A program made the translations under genes and the position numbers. A stretch of 64,000 bases of DNA from Bacteroidota bacterium (GTDB lineage Bacteria; Bacteroidota; Bacteroidia; Bacteroidales; Cfx3-03). This document shows positions 19,305 through 27,829 of this stretch, in pieces. The stretch spans positions 4,685,516 to 4,749,515 of the forward strand of contig JACAUB010000001.1 of assembly GCA_013390605.1 (NCBI GenBank). Reading direction: 5' to 3'. The notes below the pieces were generated by a model that was not told the origin of the DNA, did no database searches, and saw only the letters and a program-made list of their open reading frames with translations. Position 1 is the first letter of the stretch. The number at the start of each line of letters is the position of its first letter.

Positions 19305-19778
19305 TTGTTATTGGTTTTTTTAACGAACCTATTAATTAAGTTGATCATCTAAATCCTAGTTATTTCGATCACTTTGGAGCAATCGCCTAAAAACAGTACG
19401 ACATCTATGAGTAGATTTCTCCCAAGAGGTCGAAATGTCAGGTGAAGTTAGAAAGAAAAATGAATTTAGCTTTAAACCTTTCCGACTAATCCGAGAAACT
19501 TTTGGAAAACTCCTGAAATCAACCAAGAATCCTCCAGAAATAAAATAAGGATAGAATAAGCATTCATGTGATTTTATTATAATTTAAAAAGGGTTTTCTT
19601 GGGGTTTGTTTACGGTATTATACCGCAAATAAACCCCAAGAAAACCCCAAGAAAACCGTGAGAAAATCGGAAGAATCCTTATTTGATGGATATTCTTTAT
19701 TTATTTCATTTTTGGCGAATAGAATAACCATCGAGAAAGTGTCGATTTAGTGTATGAGCTGATTTAAACAGAAAACAT
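19305..19778. other. Gene-free region containing a long hairpin
   Basis: Lies between convergent genes. I see no coding frame. The dominant feature is the 57-nt inverted repeat at 19591–19647, listed separately; the rest is ordinary AT-rich spacer. Confidence 0.5.
19591..19661. repeat. 57-nt long hairpin plus flanking 11-nt repeat
   Basis: Arms 19591–19617 and 19621–19647 pair over 27 bp with only two mismatched positions; the tip is itself CGGTA-TTA-TACCG. Each arm carries the unit CCCCAAGAAAA (or its complement), and the right arm is followed directly by another CCCCAAGAAAA-like copy, extending the repetition to about 19661. It is much longer than the neighbouring terminators and has no T run typical of one. 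It may be a REP/MITE-type element or a transcription-blocking structure. Confidence 0.75.
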
Positions 19779-20462
19779 TTAAAAGAAGAGTATTGATCCA
19801 CCATCAATCAATGGACCATCATATAACTCAATTGTTGAAAGAGAATGACCGAAGAGGAAATCTATCATTTTTGAACCTTCAGGGAAGGCTTTAAGGCATC
19901 CGGAAATAAAGACGACGCTTCCCTTGATACCGCAAACTCCTCCGATAAAGCCATTCGGAAAACCCTGTAAAAGAATTCCGGTTGGGTTTACAAATAAAAT
20001 ATCAAAACCTTCATGAGTCAAGACTGTATAAATTGCTTTATCGGAAGTGATGAAGCAGTTATTGGGTAAGGGGAGGAGGTTGCAACGTGTGTAGCCCTGA
20101 TTTACATGGATCTGCTTTCGGTTTCCGATCAAAGATTTGATCGTAGGATCGGTAATCTGCAGATTGTGGATAAAAACCGTGTCGGTTACCACTGCATTAT
20201 AAATAGCACTTCCGGGATAAGTGGAAGTATTGGGTTGGGTGCCAAATTTCCAAACCACATTTTGTTGTGTTAACAGATCGCAATAATGTCGGGGCAGGAC
20301 CGGAGAGACTAACACCACATCACCAACCTTGCAAAAGAAAATATCGGGATGACCGGATATTGCAGGATAAGTAATATTATCCGTGCTCAGTTCGAGTAAA
20401 AAATCAAGTGCTGATAATCTTTGTCGGACAGGGGAGGGGAGTCGTTTATCGCAGATTATCAT
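19779..20462 (-). CDS. DUF6873-like (GME-fold) conserved hypothetical protein
   Basis: A 227-residue soluble protein with no signal peptide or membrane segment. From its general pattern (PGSAIYNAVVTDTVFIHN, HVNQGYTRCNL, GFIGGVCGIKG, LYDGPLIDGGSILFF) it resembles the DUF6873 group, thought to share the guanidinium-modifying-enzyme beta-propeller fold of arginine deiminases. Cys residues in NQGYTRC and GGVCG and the terminal DGGS are the most conserved-looking positions, but I cannot assign a catalytic set. It stands alone between convergent GH35 and the divergent GH43 gene. The family call is from memory of the pattern and is moderate. Confidence 0.6.
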   Translation of the reverse strand: MIICDKRLPSPVRQRLSALDFLLELSTDNITYPAISGHPDIFFCKVGDVVLVSPVLPRHYCDLLTQQNVVWKFGTQPNTSTYPGSAIYNAVVTDTVFIHNLQITDPTIKSLIGNRKQIHVNQGYTRCNLLPLPNNCFITSDKAIYTVLTHEGFDILFVNPTGILLQGFPNGFIGGVCGIKGSVVFISGCLKAFPEGSKMIDFLFGHSLSTIELYDGPLIDGGSILFF

Positions 20463-20872
20463 ATTGGAATTCTTTTAGTTATTAAGAGATGAGTGCATGA
20501 TTTTATAATGGTGTTTCAGAATACAAAATTATGTCATATTTTATCAGCAAATAATTTTTAAATTAAGGTCTGATAGAACTTATCTGTTGAATTTACACCG
20601 GTGGTTGTGTCTAAGAAACAAGCTCGTTTTTTCTATAAATGATCTACTTCAGTTTGTGAACCTGTTGGTTATTGCATGGACTCAGTATAAATTATTCTTT
20701 TTTAATGGTTTCTTCTTTTTTTTCTTGGTAAATGGCATTTACTAAATATATATTTGCTGATTAATAAGTGTTGATAAAACAATTAATGTTGAATTCTTCC
20801 ATTTTATGAGTGGAGCGTATTTAACGACGCAATAATATTGAAAAGGCCTTACATACAAAAAATTAATTTAAA
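20463..20872. other. Divergent promoter region of the GME-like gene and the GH43–GH51 operon
   Basis: A 410-bp AT-rich gap between divergent genes with no coding frame. It holds the candidate promoter of the GH43–GH51 operon at 20725–20756. I see no clear operator. Confidence 0.5.
20725..20756 (+). promoter_or_regulatory. Candidate promoter of the GH43–GH51 operon
   Basis: TTGG at 20725–20728 and TATATTTG at 20749–20756 fit the Bacteroidetes -33 TTTG / -7 TAnnTTTG pattern, with a spacer of about 20 bp. Transcription would begin near 20763, leaving a leader of about 110 nt. Confidence 0.5.
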
Positions 20873-21970
20873 ATGATACGTAAAATGATCAATGTATCTC
20901 TCTGCAAAAAAGATCTAAAGCGATTGCTTTGTCTTTGTACGGTGATTTGTTTATTCACATCTGTTCATGGGCAACAAACATCTTCCGTTTCCGAATCTAA
21001 AGGAACTGTTGTTAAAACAGAAGCCAGCAAATACCATAATCCTGTATTGAAAGGATTGTATGCAGATCCTGAGATTCTATATGCAGAGAAAACAGGGAAG
21101 TTCTATATGTATCCTACAAGTGATGGTTTTACCAATTGGACGGGTACATATTTTAAAACCTTTTCTTCTGATAATCTCGTGGATTGGAAAGATGAAGGCA
21201 TAATCTTAGATCTGACCAAAGACATAAGCTGGGCAAACAGAAACGCATGGGCTCCATGTATTATTGAGAAGAAAATCGATGGCAACTACAAGTATTTCTA
21301 TTACTTCTGCGCTGCACAAAAAGTGGGGGTAGCCGTTGCCGATAGTCCAACCGGTCCTTTTGTTGATTCGGGGAAACCTTTAATTGATCAGAAACCAGAA
21401 GGGGTAAAGGGTGGACAGCAGATAGATCCTGATGTTTTTGAGGATCCAAAAACCGGTAAATGTTATATTTATTGGGGAAATGGCTATATGGCCGGTGCAG
21501 AATTGAATGACGACATGGTTTCTATAAAACCCGGGACGACAAAAGTAATCACACCCGATACAAGTTTTCGCGAAGGTACTTATGTGATTTATCGAAAGGG
21601 TGTTTATTACTTCATGTGGTCTGTTGATGACACTCGAAGTGAAAATTATCAGGTTCATTACGGAACTTCTGATTCTCCACTTGGCAAGATTACGGTTCCT
21701 AAAAACAATCTCGTCATTGCTAAAAATAAAGAGGCCGGTATTTATGGAACCGGTCATAATTCAGTCATCCAGATTCCGGGAAAAGATGAATGGTATATTG
21801 TCTATCACCGTTTTAATTATCCGAATGGAATTAAGATGGGCTCGGCTGCCGGATATAATCGCGAGGTCTGTATCGACAAACTCGGGTTTAATAAAGATGG
21901 CAGCATCAAACTGGTGAAACCTACCCACGAAGGAATCAAAGCAATCAGATTAAAAAAGAGTTCTAAATAA
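20873..21970 (+). CDS. GH43 family glycoside hydrolase
   Basis: Five-bladed beta-propeller hydrolase, probably acting on arabinose- or xylose-containing side chains. An N-terminal hydrophobic segment (about 12–34, ending VHG-Q) is a signal peptide, so it is exported. The three GH43 catalytic carboxylates can be placed: Asp65 in YADPEI (general base), Asp185 in IDPDVF (pKa modulator) and Glu234 in FREGTYVIY (general acid). Length 365 is normal for a single-domain enzyme. It is followed after 28 bp by a GH51 arabinofuranosidase, which points to arabinan or arabinoxylan/arabinogalactan substrates. The GH43 subfamily, and so the exact specificity, is not determined. ATG codons at 20873 and 20885 are both possible starts. 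Confidence 0.92.
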   Translation: MIRKMINVSLCKKDLKRLLCLCTVICLFTSVHGQQTSSVSESKGTVVKTEASKYHNPVLKGLYADPEILYAEKTGKFYMYPTSDGFTNWTGTYFKTFSSDNLVDWKDEGIILDLTKDISWANRNAWAPCIIEKKIDGNYKYFYYFCAAQKVGVAVADSPTGPFVDSGKPLIDQKPEGVKGGQQIDPDVFEDPKTGKCYIYWGNGYMAGAELNDDMVSIKPGTTKVITPDTSFREGTYVIYRKGVYYFMWSVDDTRSENYQVHYGTSDSPLGKITVPKNNLVIAKNKEAGIYGTGHNSVIQIPGKDEWYIVYHRFNYPNGIKMGSAAGYNREVCIDKLGFNKDGSIKLVKPTHEGIKAIRLKKSSK

Positions 21971-21998
21971 ATCGGGATATTTTAAAAAGCAAGAAACT

Positions 21999-23975
21999 AT
22001 GAGAATGACAATGAGAAAGATAACAGGATTATTCGTTCTGTTATTTCTGAGTCTTGGACTAATTTCCACTGCACAGCATCAAAAATTATCATCCAATTCA
22101 AAACATATCAGTCCTGATCTGTTCGGGATCTTTTTTGAGGACATTAATTATGCTGCCGATGGCGGCCTCTACGCAGAGTTAATACAAAACCGTTCGTTTG
22201 AATATAGTCCAAGCGATAGAAAAGGATGGAATTCGCTAACCTCCTGGGAATATCTGACAGAGGGTTTTGCTTATGGAACAATTTCGGTAGAAACACAATC
22301 TCCCTTAAATGAGAACAATAGACACTATGTAGTATTGAATGTTGAGGATGCAGGACAGGATGGATTGGGTTTGAAAAATTCAGGATTTGATGGTATTGTT
22401 GTACGAGCTGGAGAAAAGTATGATTTCTCGGTGTTTGTGCGTCAGATATCTGATCAGTCGATTCCACTACAGGTGAAACTTCTTGGTAAAAAGGGTGTTG
22501 TAATTGGTGAGGCTACATTTTCAACACAATCGACAATGTGGAAAAAATATAGTACAGTTCTTACTGCCAATCAGAATGAAGACAGTGCCAGCCTGGTCAT
22601 CATTGCAAAGGGTAAAGGAAAATTAGGCATCGATGTCGTTTCTCTTTTCCCGGAAAAGACATTTAAAAACAGACCCAATGGTCTTAGAGCTGATCTGGCT
22701 CAGACTATCGCAGATCTAAAACCCAAGTTTATGCGTTTTCCGGGAGGTTGCCTCGTGCATGGTGATGGTCTTGGAAATATGTACCGGTGGAAAAACACCA
22801 TCGGACCTATTGAACAACGTGTTGGACAGCGAAATATATGGGGATACCATCAGACAGCAGGATTGGGTTATTTTGAGTATTTCCAGTTTTGCGAAGACAT
22901 TGGAGCTAAGCCACTACCTGTATTGCCTGCAGCCGTTAGTTGTCAGAACTCGGGCGGAACATGGCGCATTGGTGGTACCGGACAAAAAGGAATTCCGCTG
23001 GATGAAATGCAGGCGTATATTCAGGAAGTATTAGACTTGATTGAATATGCAAATGGACCAGTAACTTCAACATGGGGTGCAAAGAGAGCAGAGGCCGGGC
23101 ATCCTCTACCTTTCAATCTTGAGTATATCGGTATTGGAAATGAAGATAAACAAACCCCTGAATTCAGAGAACGTTTTAAATTGATTTATGATGTTGTTAG
23201 TGCAAAACATCCTGAAGTCAAGATAATAGGAACAGTGGGGCCATCTCCGAGTGGTGAAGACTTTGATCTGGGATGGAAATTTGCCCGTGAACTCAACGTT
23301 CCGATGGTGGATGAGCATTATTATGAAAAGCCTGATTGGTTTATTGCCAACCAAAAGCGTTATGATTCGTACAAACGTTCTGAATCAAAAGTATATCTGG
23401 GCGAATATGCTTCACAAGGCAGCAAGTTATTCAATGCGCTTGCAGAGGCTGTTTATATGACCGGGCTCGAACGGAATGGCGATGTGATCCGTATGGCTTC
23501 CTACGCTCCTATGCTGGCGAGGGTTGGGCACACACAATGGAATCCTGATCTCATCTATTTTAATAGCACAGCCATCAGTCCTTCTGTTAATTATTATGTA
23601 CAAAAATTATTTTCTGTAAATCAGGGAGATACTTATTATGACAATGTAGAGTCTATGACAAACCAAGGTAAAGTGAGCGATTCTACGTTAGCCGCTTCCT
23701 GTGTGAAAGACAGCAAAACAGGGGATGTTATTCTTAAGCTCGTGAACATAGGAAAAGTGGAAAAAACAATGAAGATCAATTTGTCACGCTTTAAAAGAAT
23801 CGTTGCAAATGCAACTTGTACTGTCCTGACCGGAGCTTTTGATGCTAAAAATTCGTTGGAAAAACCAGAAAATGTTGTTCCCGTTACTTCAGATCTTAAG
23901 GTAAACGTGAAGTTTGATTATAAAGCACCTGCTCTTTCTCTTTCCGTAATCAGAATTTCCGTAAAGAAGATGTAG
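21999..23975 (+). CDS. GH51 alpha-L-arabinofuranosidase
   Basis: Releases terminal alpha-L-arabinofuranose. A signal peptide occupies residues 1–26 (ending STAQ), unusual for cytoplasmic GH51 enzymes but common in Bacteroidetes. N-terminal residues 30–60 (SPDLFGIFFEDINYAADGGLYAELIQNRSFE) are a family signature; a CBM-like beta domain follows (about 75–220), then the catalytic barrel with acid/base Glu382 in GIGNED and nucleophile Glu469 in YLGEYAS, and a C-terminal beta-sandwich. Length 658 fits. It forms a two-gene operon with the GH43 enzyme upstream (28-bp gap). Two Met codons (residues 1 and 3, plus 5) are possible starts; the first was kept. Confidence 0.94.
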   Translation: MRMTMRKITGLFVLLFLSLGLISTAQHQKLSSNSKHISPDLFGIFFEDINYAADGGLYAELIQNRSFEYSPSDRKGWNSLTSWEYLTEGFAYGTISVETQSPLNENNRHYVVLNVEDAGQDGLGLKNSGFDGIVVRAGEKYDFSVFVRQISDQSIPLQVKLLGKKGVVIGEATFSTQSTMWKKYSTVLTANQNEDSASLVIIAKGKGKLGIDVVSLFPEKTFKNRPNGLRADLAQTIADLKPKFMRFPGGCLVHGDGLGNMYRWKNTIGPIEQRVGQRNIWGYHQTAGLGYFEYFQFCEDIGAKPLPVLPAAVSCQNSGGTWRIGGTGQKGIPLDEMQAYIQEVLDLIEYANGPVTSTWGAKRAEAGHPLPFNLEYIGIGNEDKQTPEFRERFKLIYDVVSAKHPEVKIIGTVGPSPSGEDFDLGWKFARELNVPMVDEHYYEKPDWFIANQKRYDSYKRSESKVYLGEYASQGSKLFNALAEAVYMTGLERNGDVIRMASYAPMLARVGHTQWNPDLIYFNSTAISPSVNYYVQKLFSVNQGDTYYDNVESMTNQGKVSDSTLAASCVKDSKTGDVILKLVNIGKVEKTMKINLSRFKRIVANATCTVLTGAFDAKNSLEKPENVVPVTSDLKVNVKFDYKAPALSLSVIRISVKKM

Positions 23976-24110
23976 GCAGGAAATTAAGAATATATGAAAT
24001 TTAGTTAAGTCCCAATTTTTTCAACTCAACTACTTGGGCGAAATCTACCTGATTAATGAACAATCTGCTTTAAGGATATTTCGACTGAAATGAGAAAAGA
24101 AGAGGTGAAA

Positions 24111-25121
24111 TTATAAATATAATCGATAAGTAAAAGCATGGTTTTGAAGGGTGTCGTTTGCTGTAAACTTCACCCTTCTGAATTTCTGCTCAAGTAGTTT
24201 TTTATTTGTAGCCTGAAACCCAATCGCCATGGTACGTTGGTGAGTAGGTATTGAGATTTCAATATTTATACCACTTTCCAGCTTATACAAGGGTTTAAAG
24301 AGATCTCCCCAAAGTGCAGATTCTACCAATTCTCTGAACGAAGGATGAAAAGGCCCGGCTAAAAGATCGGTCCCATTTAATAACCCTTCTGATGGATGCA
24401 GTCCGATGCGAAGAATCATAATGCCGGCAGCTTCAAAGATGGGAATCACTTGCTTAACGCGATTAACTGCTTCTTCGATCGTTAGTGGCATATATTGCCC
24501 TGTTAGATAAAGCTCCTCGAGTTCCGTGTTTTTTATAACTAGTGTTGGGTATATACGTGTATTATCAGCACCCAACGCTACAATGCGATGTGCTGTAAAA
24601 AGTGTTTTCTCTAAGGTGTCGCCCGGTAAGCCAGTCATCATTTGCAGTCCTAATGAAAAATCGTAAGCTTTTATCAATGATGCTGCATTTTCAACATCAG
24701 CTATTGTATGCCCTCTTTTGGATCGTAACAGAACATCTTCGACAAGCGACTGGGCGCCTAATTCGATAGTTGAGACATTGTATTTTTTCAATAAATCTAA
24801 TATCTGCTCTGAAATATAATCCGGGCGAGTAGATATTCGCAAGCCATGAATCTGCTCCTTTTCAAGATAAGGCTGGGCAATCTTTAGAAACTGAATCTGT
24901 TCTTCTACAGCTATTCCGGTAAAACTACCACCAAAGAAACCCAATTCAACATGAGCCCCCGCTGTAAAACTTTCGAGGTATTCATCTATCTGATGACGGA
25001 TTTCCACTTCAGAAGGAATCGAAATATGTCCTGAAATCTTCTGTTGATTACAGAAAACACAACGATTTGGACAAGCTAATTCCGGAACAAAGACAGGTAT
25101 AGTGTAATGTTTTTGTGGCAC
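24111..25121 (-). CDS. Elp3-like radical SAM protein
   Basis: Radical S-adenosylmethionine enzyme of the Elp3-like subgroup. The [4Fe-4S] cluster motif C-x3-C-x2-C is present at Cys17, Cys21 and Cys24 (ACPNRCVFCNQ). The GFFGGSFTG and LRISTRPDYI segments match the Elp3/coproporphyrinogen-oxidase-like radical SAM barrel, and ELGAQSL near residue 140 is also typical. It has no acetyltransferase domain (336 residues), so it is not full-length Elp3. It is a single gene on the - strand. Function is unassigned; such proteins are widespread in Bacteroidetes and Firmicutes. Confidence 0.85.
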   Translation of the reverse strand: MPQKHYTIPVFVPELACPNRCVFCNQQKISGHISIPSEVEIRHQIDEYLESFTAGAHVELGFFGGSFTGIAVEEQIQFLKIAQPYLEKEQIHGLRISTRPDYISEQILDLLKKYNVSTIELGAQSLVEDVLLRSKRGHTIADVENAASLIKAYDFSLGLQMMTGLPGDTLEKTLFTAHRIVALGADNTRIYPTLVIKNTELEELYLTGQYMPLTIEEAVNRVKQVIPIFEAAGIMILRIGLHPSEGLLNGTDLLAGPFHPSFRELVESALWGDLFKPLYKLESGINIEISIPTHQRTMAIGFQATNKKLLEQKFRRVKFTANDTLQNHAFTYRLYL

Positions 25122-25377
25122 TTTCTGTATTTAATTGTGGAGTGCAAAGATATCCGTTAGTTTTGTTTATTTAATGATGTGTTTTTGATGTAGTGTTAAA
25201 ATTATCAGTCGTTTTATTCATATTCTGATTGTATTAGTTTTTTAAGTATTTTGCAGCTTCATTTTTTATACGGCAAGTAAATTATTAATTTCCTGATTTA
25301 ACATTTATTAGCAGTGATGCCCGTTTAATAAAAATACACAGAACGATGATGATTATTTAAAAATTCATAAAAACAAC

Positions 25378-25383
25378 AGGAGA
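25378..25383 (+). promoter_or_regulatory. Strong Shine-Dalgarno of the symporter gene
   Basis: AGGAGA ends 7 nt before the ATG at 25391. Such a sequence is unusual in this window and fixes the symporter start. Confidence 0.65.
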
Positions 25384-25390
25384 ATCAACA

Positions 25391-27115
25391 ATGTTAAAAC
25401 TAGAATGGATCGACTACCTAATCATGGGAGTCTACTTTTTGTTTGTACTCGGCATTGGCTGGGTATTAAAAAAGCACATGAAAAATGCCAGTGCTTTTCT
25501 TGAGGCTGGACGGTCAATGCCTGCATGGGTTGCCGGGTTAGCGTTTATTTCCACAAACCTTGGTGCTCTCGAAGTAATGGGTATGTCGGGTTCCGGTTTA
25601 AAGTACGGGATGCTTACTACACACTTTTATTGGATCGGAGCAATTCCGGCCATGGTCTTTCTTGCGCTTTTCATGATGCCATTTTATTATGGATCAAAGG
25701 CACGTTCAGTACCTGAATATTTAAAGCTGCGTTATGACGAAAAGACCAGAGGTTTAAATGCTATCCTTTTTGCAGTAATGACAATTCTTGCATCAGGTAT
25801 CTCAATGTATGCACTTGCACTTTTAATGAATTCAGTGCTGGGTTGGGACTTTAACATGAGTCTTTGGGCTTCTGCTGCTATTGTACTTGCTTATACTTAT
25901 TTAGGTGGGCTTTCTTCTGCTATCTATAACGAAGTATTACAATTCTTCATCATCGTTATCGGTTTATTGCCATTGGTGATTCTAAGTTTATTGGATGTTG
26001 GTGGATGGGGTGGTCTAAAAGAACACCTTGCTGCTCCTGGTGTTTTGCCAGCAGGATTTGCTCCTGATACCTGGACTTCAACATGGGCCTATACTGGAAA
26101 AGCAACCGGCAACCCAATGGGCGTTGAATGGTATGGTATTTTATTCGGTCTTGGCTTCGTTCTTTCTTTCGGATATTGGTGTACTAACTTCCTGATTGTA
26201 CAAAGAGCTATGGCTGCTGAATCTAAAGCTGCTGCTATTAAAGTTCCTTTGATTGGTGCGCTTCCAAAAATGTTTATTCCTTTCCTGATCATTGTTCCAG
26301 GAATTGTAGCACTTGTACTTTTGAAAGATCCTGCTAGTGGATTTACGCTACCTGTAAATGAAGTGGGACAGCCAAAATATGACTATACTATTATTGCCCT
26401 TTTGCAACATTATCTGCCAACCGGGGTATTAGGTCTTGGTATTACAGCGTTACTAGCCTCATTTATGAGCGGTATGGCTGGAAACGTTTCGGCATTTAAT
26501 ACGGTTTGGACATATGATATTTATCAGAGCTACATCAGACCTGCAACCAATGACAAAGAAGCTGATGGAAAACATTATTTGAATGTTGGTCGATTTGCTA
26601 CAATTGCAGGTGTATTGTTGAGTATTGCCGCTGCTTATATCGCAGGTAAATTTGGTAATATCATGGACTTCCTGCAAACCATCTTCTCTATGATCAATGC
26701 TCCACTGTTTGCTGTAATTTTCCTCGGAATGTTCTGGAAACGTACAACCGGTCATGCTGCCTTTATCGGTTTATTAGGTGGATTCATTATCGCCTTGATG
26801 CATCACGGTTTAACTATCCCTCATGGTGCTAACACTATGTTTAAAGGAGGTTGGATTGGCGTTATCCACGAGTATCCTGTTGAAATGGCTCAAAACTTCT
26901 GGACTGCAATTTATGCATTCTCTTCAAGTGTTATTCTTACTGTTGGTTTGACATATCTTACTAAACAAAAGAAATCAGATGAGGATCTAAAAGGTTTGGT
27001 CTATTCACTTACTCCACGCGAAGTTGTGCATGTAGATGAATGGTATAACAGGCCTGTTGTTCTTGCTGCAATTGTCGGCATTGTTTGTTTTGCATTAACT
27101 ATAATGTTTTGGTAG
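25391..27115 (+). CDS. Sodium:solute symporter (SSS family, sugar-type)
   Basis: Inner-membrane Na+-coupled transporter, 574 residues with about 13–14 hydrophobic segments in the LeuT-like SSS arrangement. The first helix (IDYLIMGVYFLFVLGIGW), the GRSMPAWVAGLAFISTNLGA region and the SVPEYLKLRYDEKTRG loop resemble vSGLT-type sugar symporters, so a monosaccharide or related solute is likely. It begins after a clear AGGAGA ribosome binding site and is followed 12 bp later by a small membrane-protein gene with its own AGGAGG. The pair ends in two hairpin terminators. Surrounding hydrolase genes suggest that it imports sugars released outside the cell, but the substrate cannot be read from the sequence. 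Confidence 0.92.
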   Translation: MLKLEWIDYLIMGVYFLFVLGIGWVLKKHMKNASAFLEAGRSMPAWVAGLAFISTNLGALEVMGMSGSGLKYGMLTTHFYWIGAIPAMVFLALFMMPFYYGSKARSVPEYLKLRYDEKTRGLNAILFAVMTILASGISMYALALLMNSVLGWDFNMSLWASAAIVLAYTYLGGLSSAIYNEVLQFFIIVIGLLPLVILSLLDVGGWGGLKEHLAAPGVLPAGFAPDTWTSTWAYTGKATGNPMGVEWYGILFGLGFVLSFGYWCTNFLIVQRAMAAESKAAAIKVPLIGALPKMFIPFLIIVPGIVALVLLKDPASGFTLPVNEVGQPKYDYTIIALLQHYLPTGVLGLGITALLASFMSGMAGNVSAFNTVWTYDIYQSYIRPATNDKEADGKHYLNVGRFATIAGVLLSIAAAYIAGKFGNIMDFLQTIFSMINAPLFAVIFLGMFWKRTTGHAAFIGLLGGFIIALMHHGLTIPHGANTMFKGGWIGVIHEYPVEMAQNFWTAIYAFSSSVILTVGLTYLTKQKKSDEDLKGLVYSLTPREVVHVDEWYNRPVVLAAIVGIVCFALTIMFW

Positions 27116-27119
27116 GAGG
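27114..27119 (+). promoter_or_regulatory. Shine-Dalgarno overlapping the symporter stop codon
   Basis: A perfect AGGAGG begins inside the TAG stop codon of the symporter gene and lies 8 nt before the ATG of the small downstream gene, implying translational coupling. Confidence 0.7.
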
Positions 27120-27127
27120 AAAATAAA

Positions 27128-27337
27128 ATGGGACTTGATATTAGAATTCCAATTGGACTTATGTTCAGTATTTTTGGTGTGATTATTACGTTGTATGGCG
27201 TATTTACTAGAACAAACACTGAATTGTATAATAGATCTCTACATATTAATATTAATATTGGGATGGGTATTACAATGTTGGTTTTTGGTGTATTTATGCT
27301 GTTACTGGTTAAATTGGCTAAGAAACCTAAAGAATAA
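27128..27337 (+). CDS. Small two-helix membrane protein partnered with SSS symporter
   Basis: A 69-residue protein with two predicted transmembrane helices (about 7–25 and 42–62) joined by a polar loop (TRTNTELYNRSLHININ) and a basic tail (KLAKKPKE). The N-terminal DIRIPIGLMFSIFG looks conserved in character. It is 12 bp downstream of the symporter and has a perfect AGGAGG site overlapping that gene's stop codon. By position it is likely an accessory subunit or stabiliser of the transporter, comparable in arrangement to the small membrane proteins beside some other SSS transporters (for example yjcH next to actP). That role is inference; there is no recognised domain. Confidence 0.8.
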   Translation: MGLDIRIPIGLMFSIFGVIITLYGVFTRTNTELYNRSLHININIGMGITMLVFGVFMLLLVKLAKKPKE

Positions 27338-27349
27338 ATTATTGAACTA

Positions 27350-27380
27350 TTAAGTTCTCTTTTTTCAAAAGGAGACTTAA
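27350..27380 (+). terminator. Hairpin after the symporter operon
   Basis: TTAAGT-T-CTC (27350–27359) pairs with GAGACTTAA (27372–27380) with one bulge; the loop contains the T run. It lies just before a stronger terminator and may be an additional 3' structure. Confidence 0.4.
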
Positions 27381-27400
27381 CAGTGAAGTGGTTATTTTAT

Positions 27401-27437
27401 AAGAGGCTGTCTCAAACGAGCAGCCTCTTTATTTTTC
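27401..27437 (+). terminator. Intrinsic terminator of the symporter operon
   Basis: Perfect 9-bp stem AAGAGGCTG (27401–27409) with CAGCCTCTT (27421–27429), 11-nt loop, followed by TATTTTT. Confidence 0.85.
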
Positions 27438-27829
27438 TATCATTGTGTCAAAATAGTGGACATATTTATGTCAAAACTTTTGACAATCGGGCGTGTTTTA
27501 GAAAAGTTAAAGTATAGTAAATCAGATATTTATTTGTTTTGGCACTATTCTGGGTGTTATAAATACAATTCGACTCTTGAATCTAGATGAACTATTGGTC
27601 ACTGGGTAAAACTTTTTCTTCAATAGTCTCATGGGAGACGACAGCAAAGGGTCGCTATTTCGCGTACTGTATACCTTAGTCAAGGCTGATATTGGCAAGT
27701 GAGCTTACGGGAAATGTGAAGAGTGTTGAAAACAACAATGCTCTGTAATTCTTAAAATAGGATCATTGTTTGTGCGAAAGAAAAGGAGAAATCATTTAGA
27801 ATAAACTGGTTAGATAAAACGATCAAATC
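27438..27829. other. Gene-free region with tandem TGTCAAAA dyads
   Basis: No coding frame was found between the symporter operon and the permease gene. Two related dyads occur at 27446–27462 and 27469–27485 (listed separately). The rest probably contains the permease promoter, but I cannot point to a good match. Confidence 0.45.
27446..27485. promoter_or_regulatory. Two tandem TGTCAAAA…GACA dyads, possible operator
   Basis: TGTCAAAATAGTGGACA (27446–27462) and the perfect odd-centred palindrome TGTCAAAACTTTTGACA (27469–27485) start 23 bp apart, about two helical turns. This geometry would suit cooperative binding of a dimeric repressor, but they are 345 bp from the next start codon. Confidence 0.35.
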
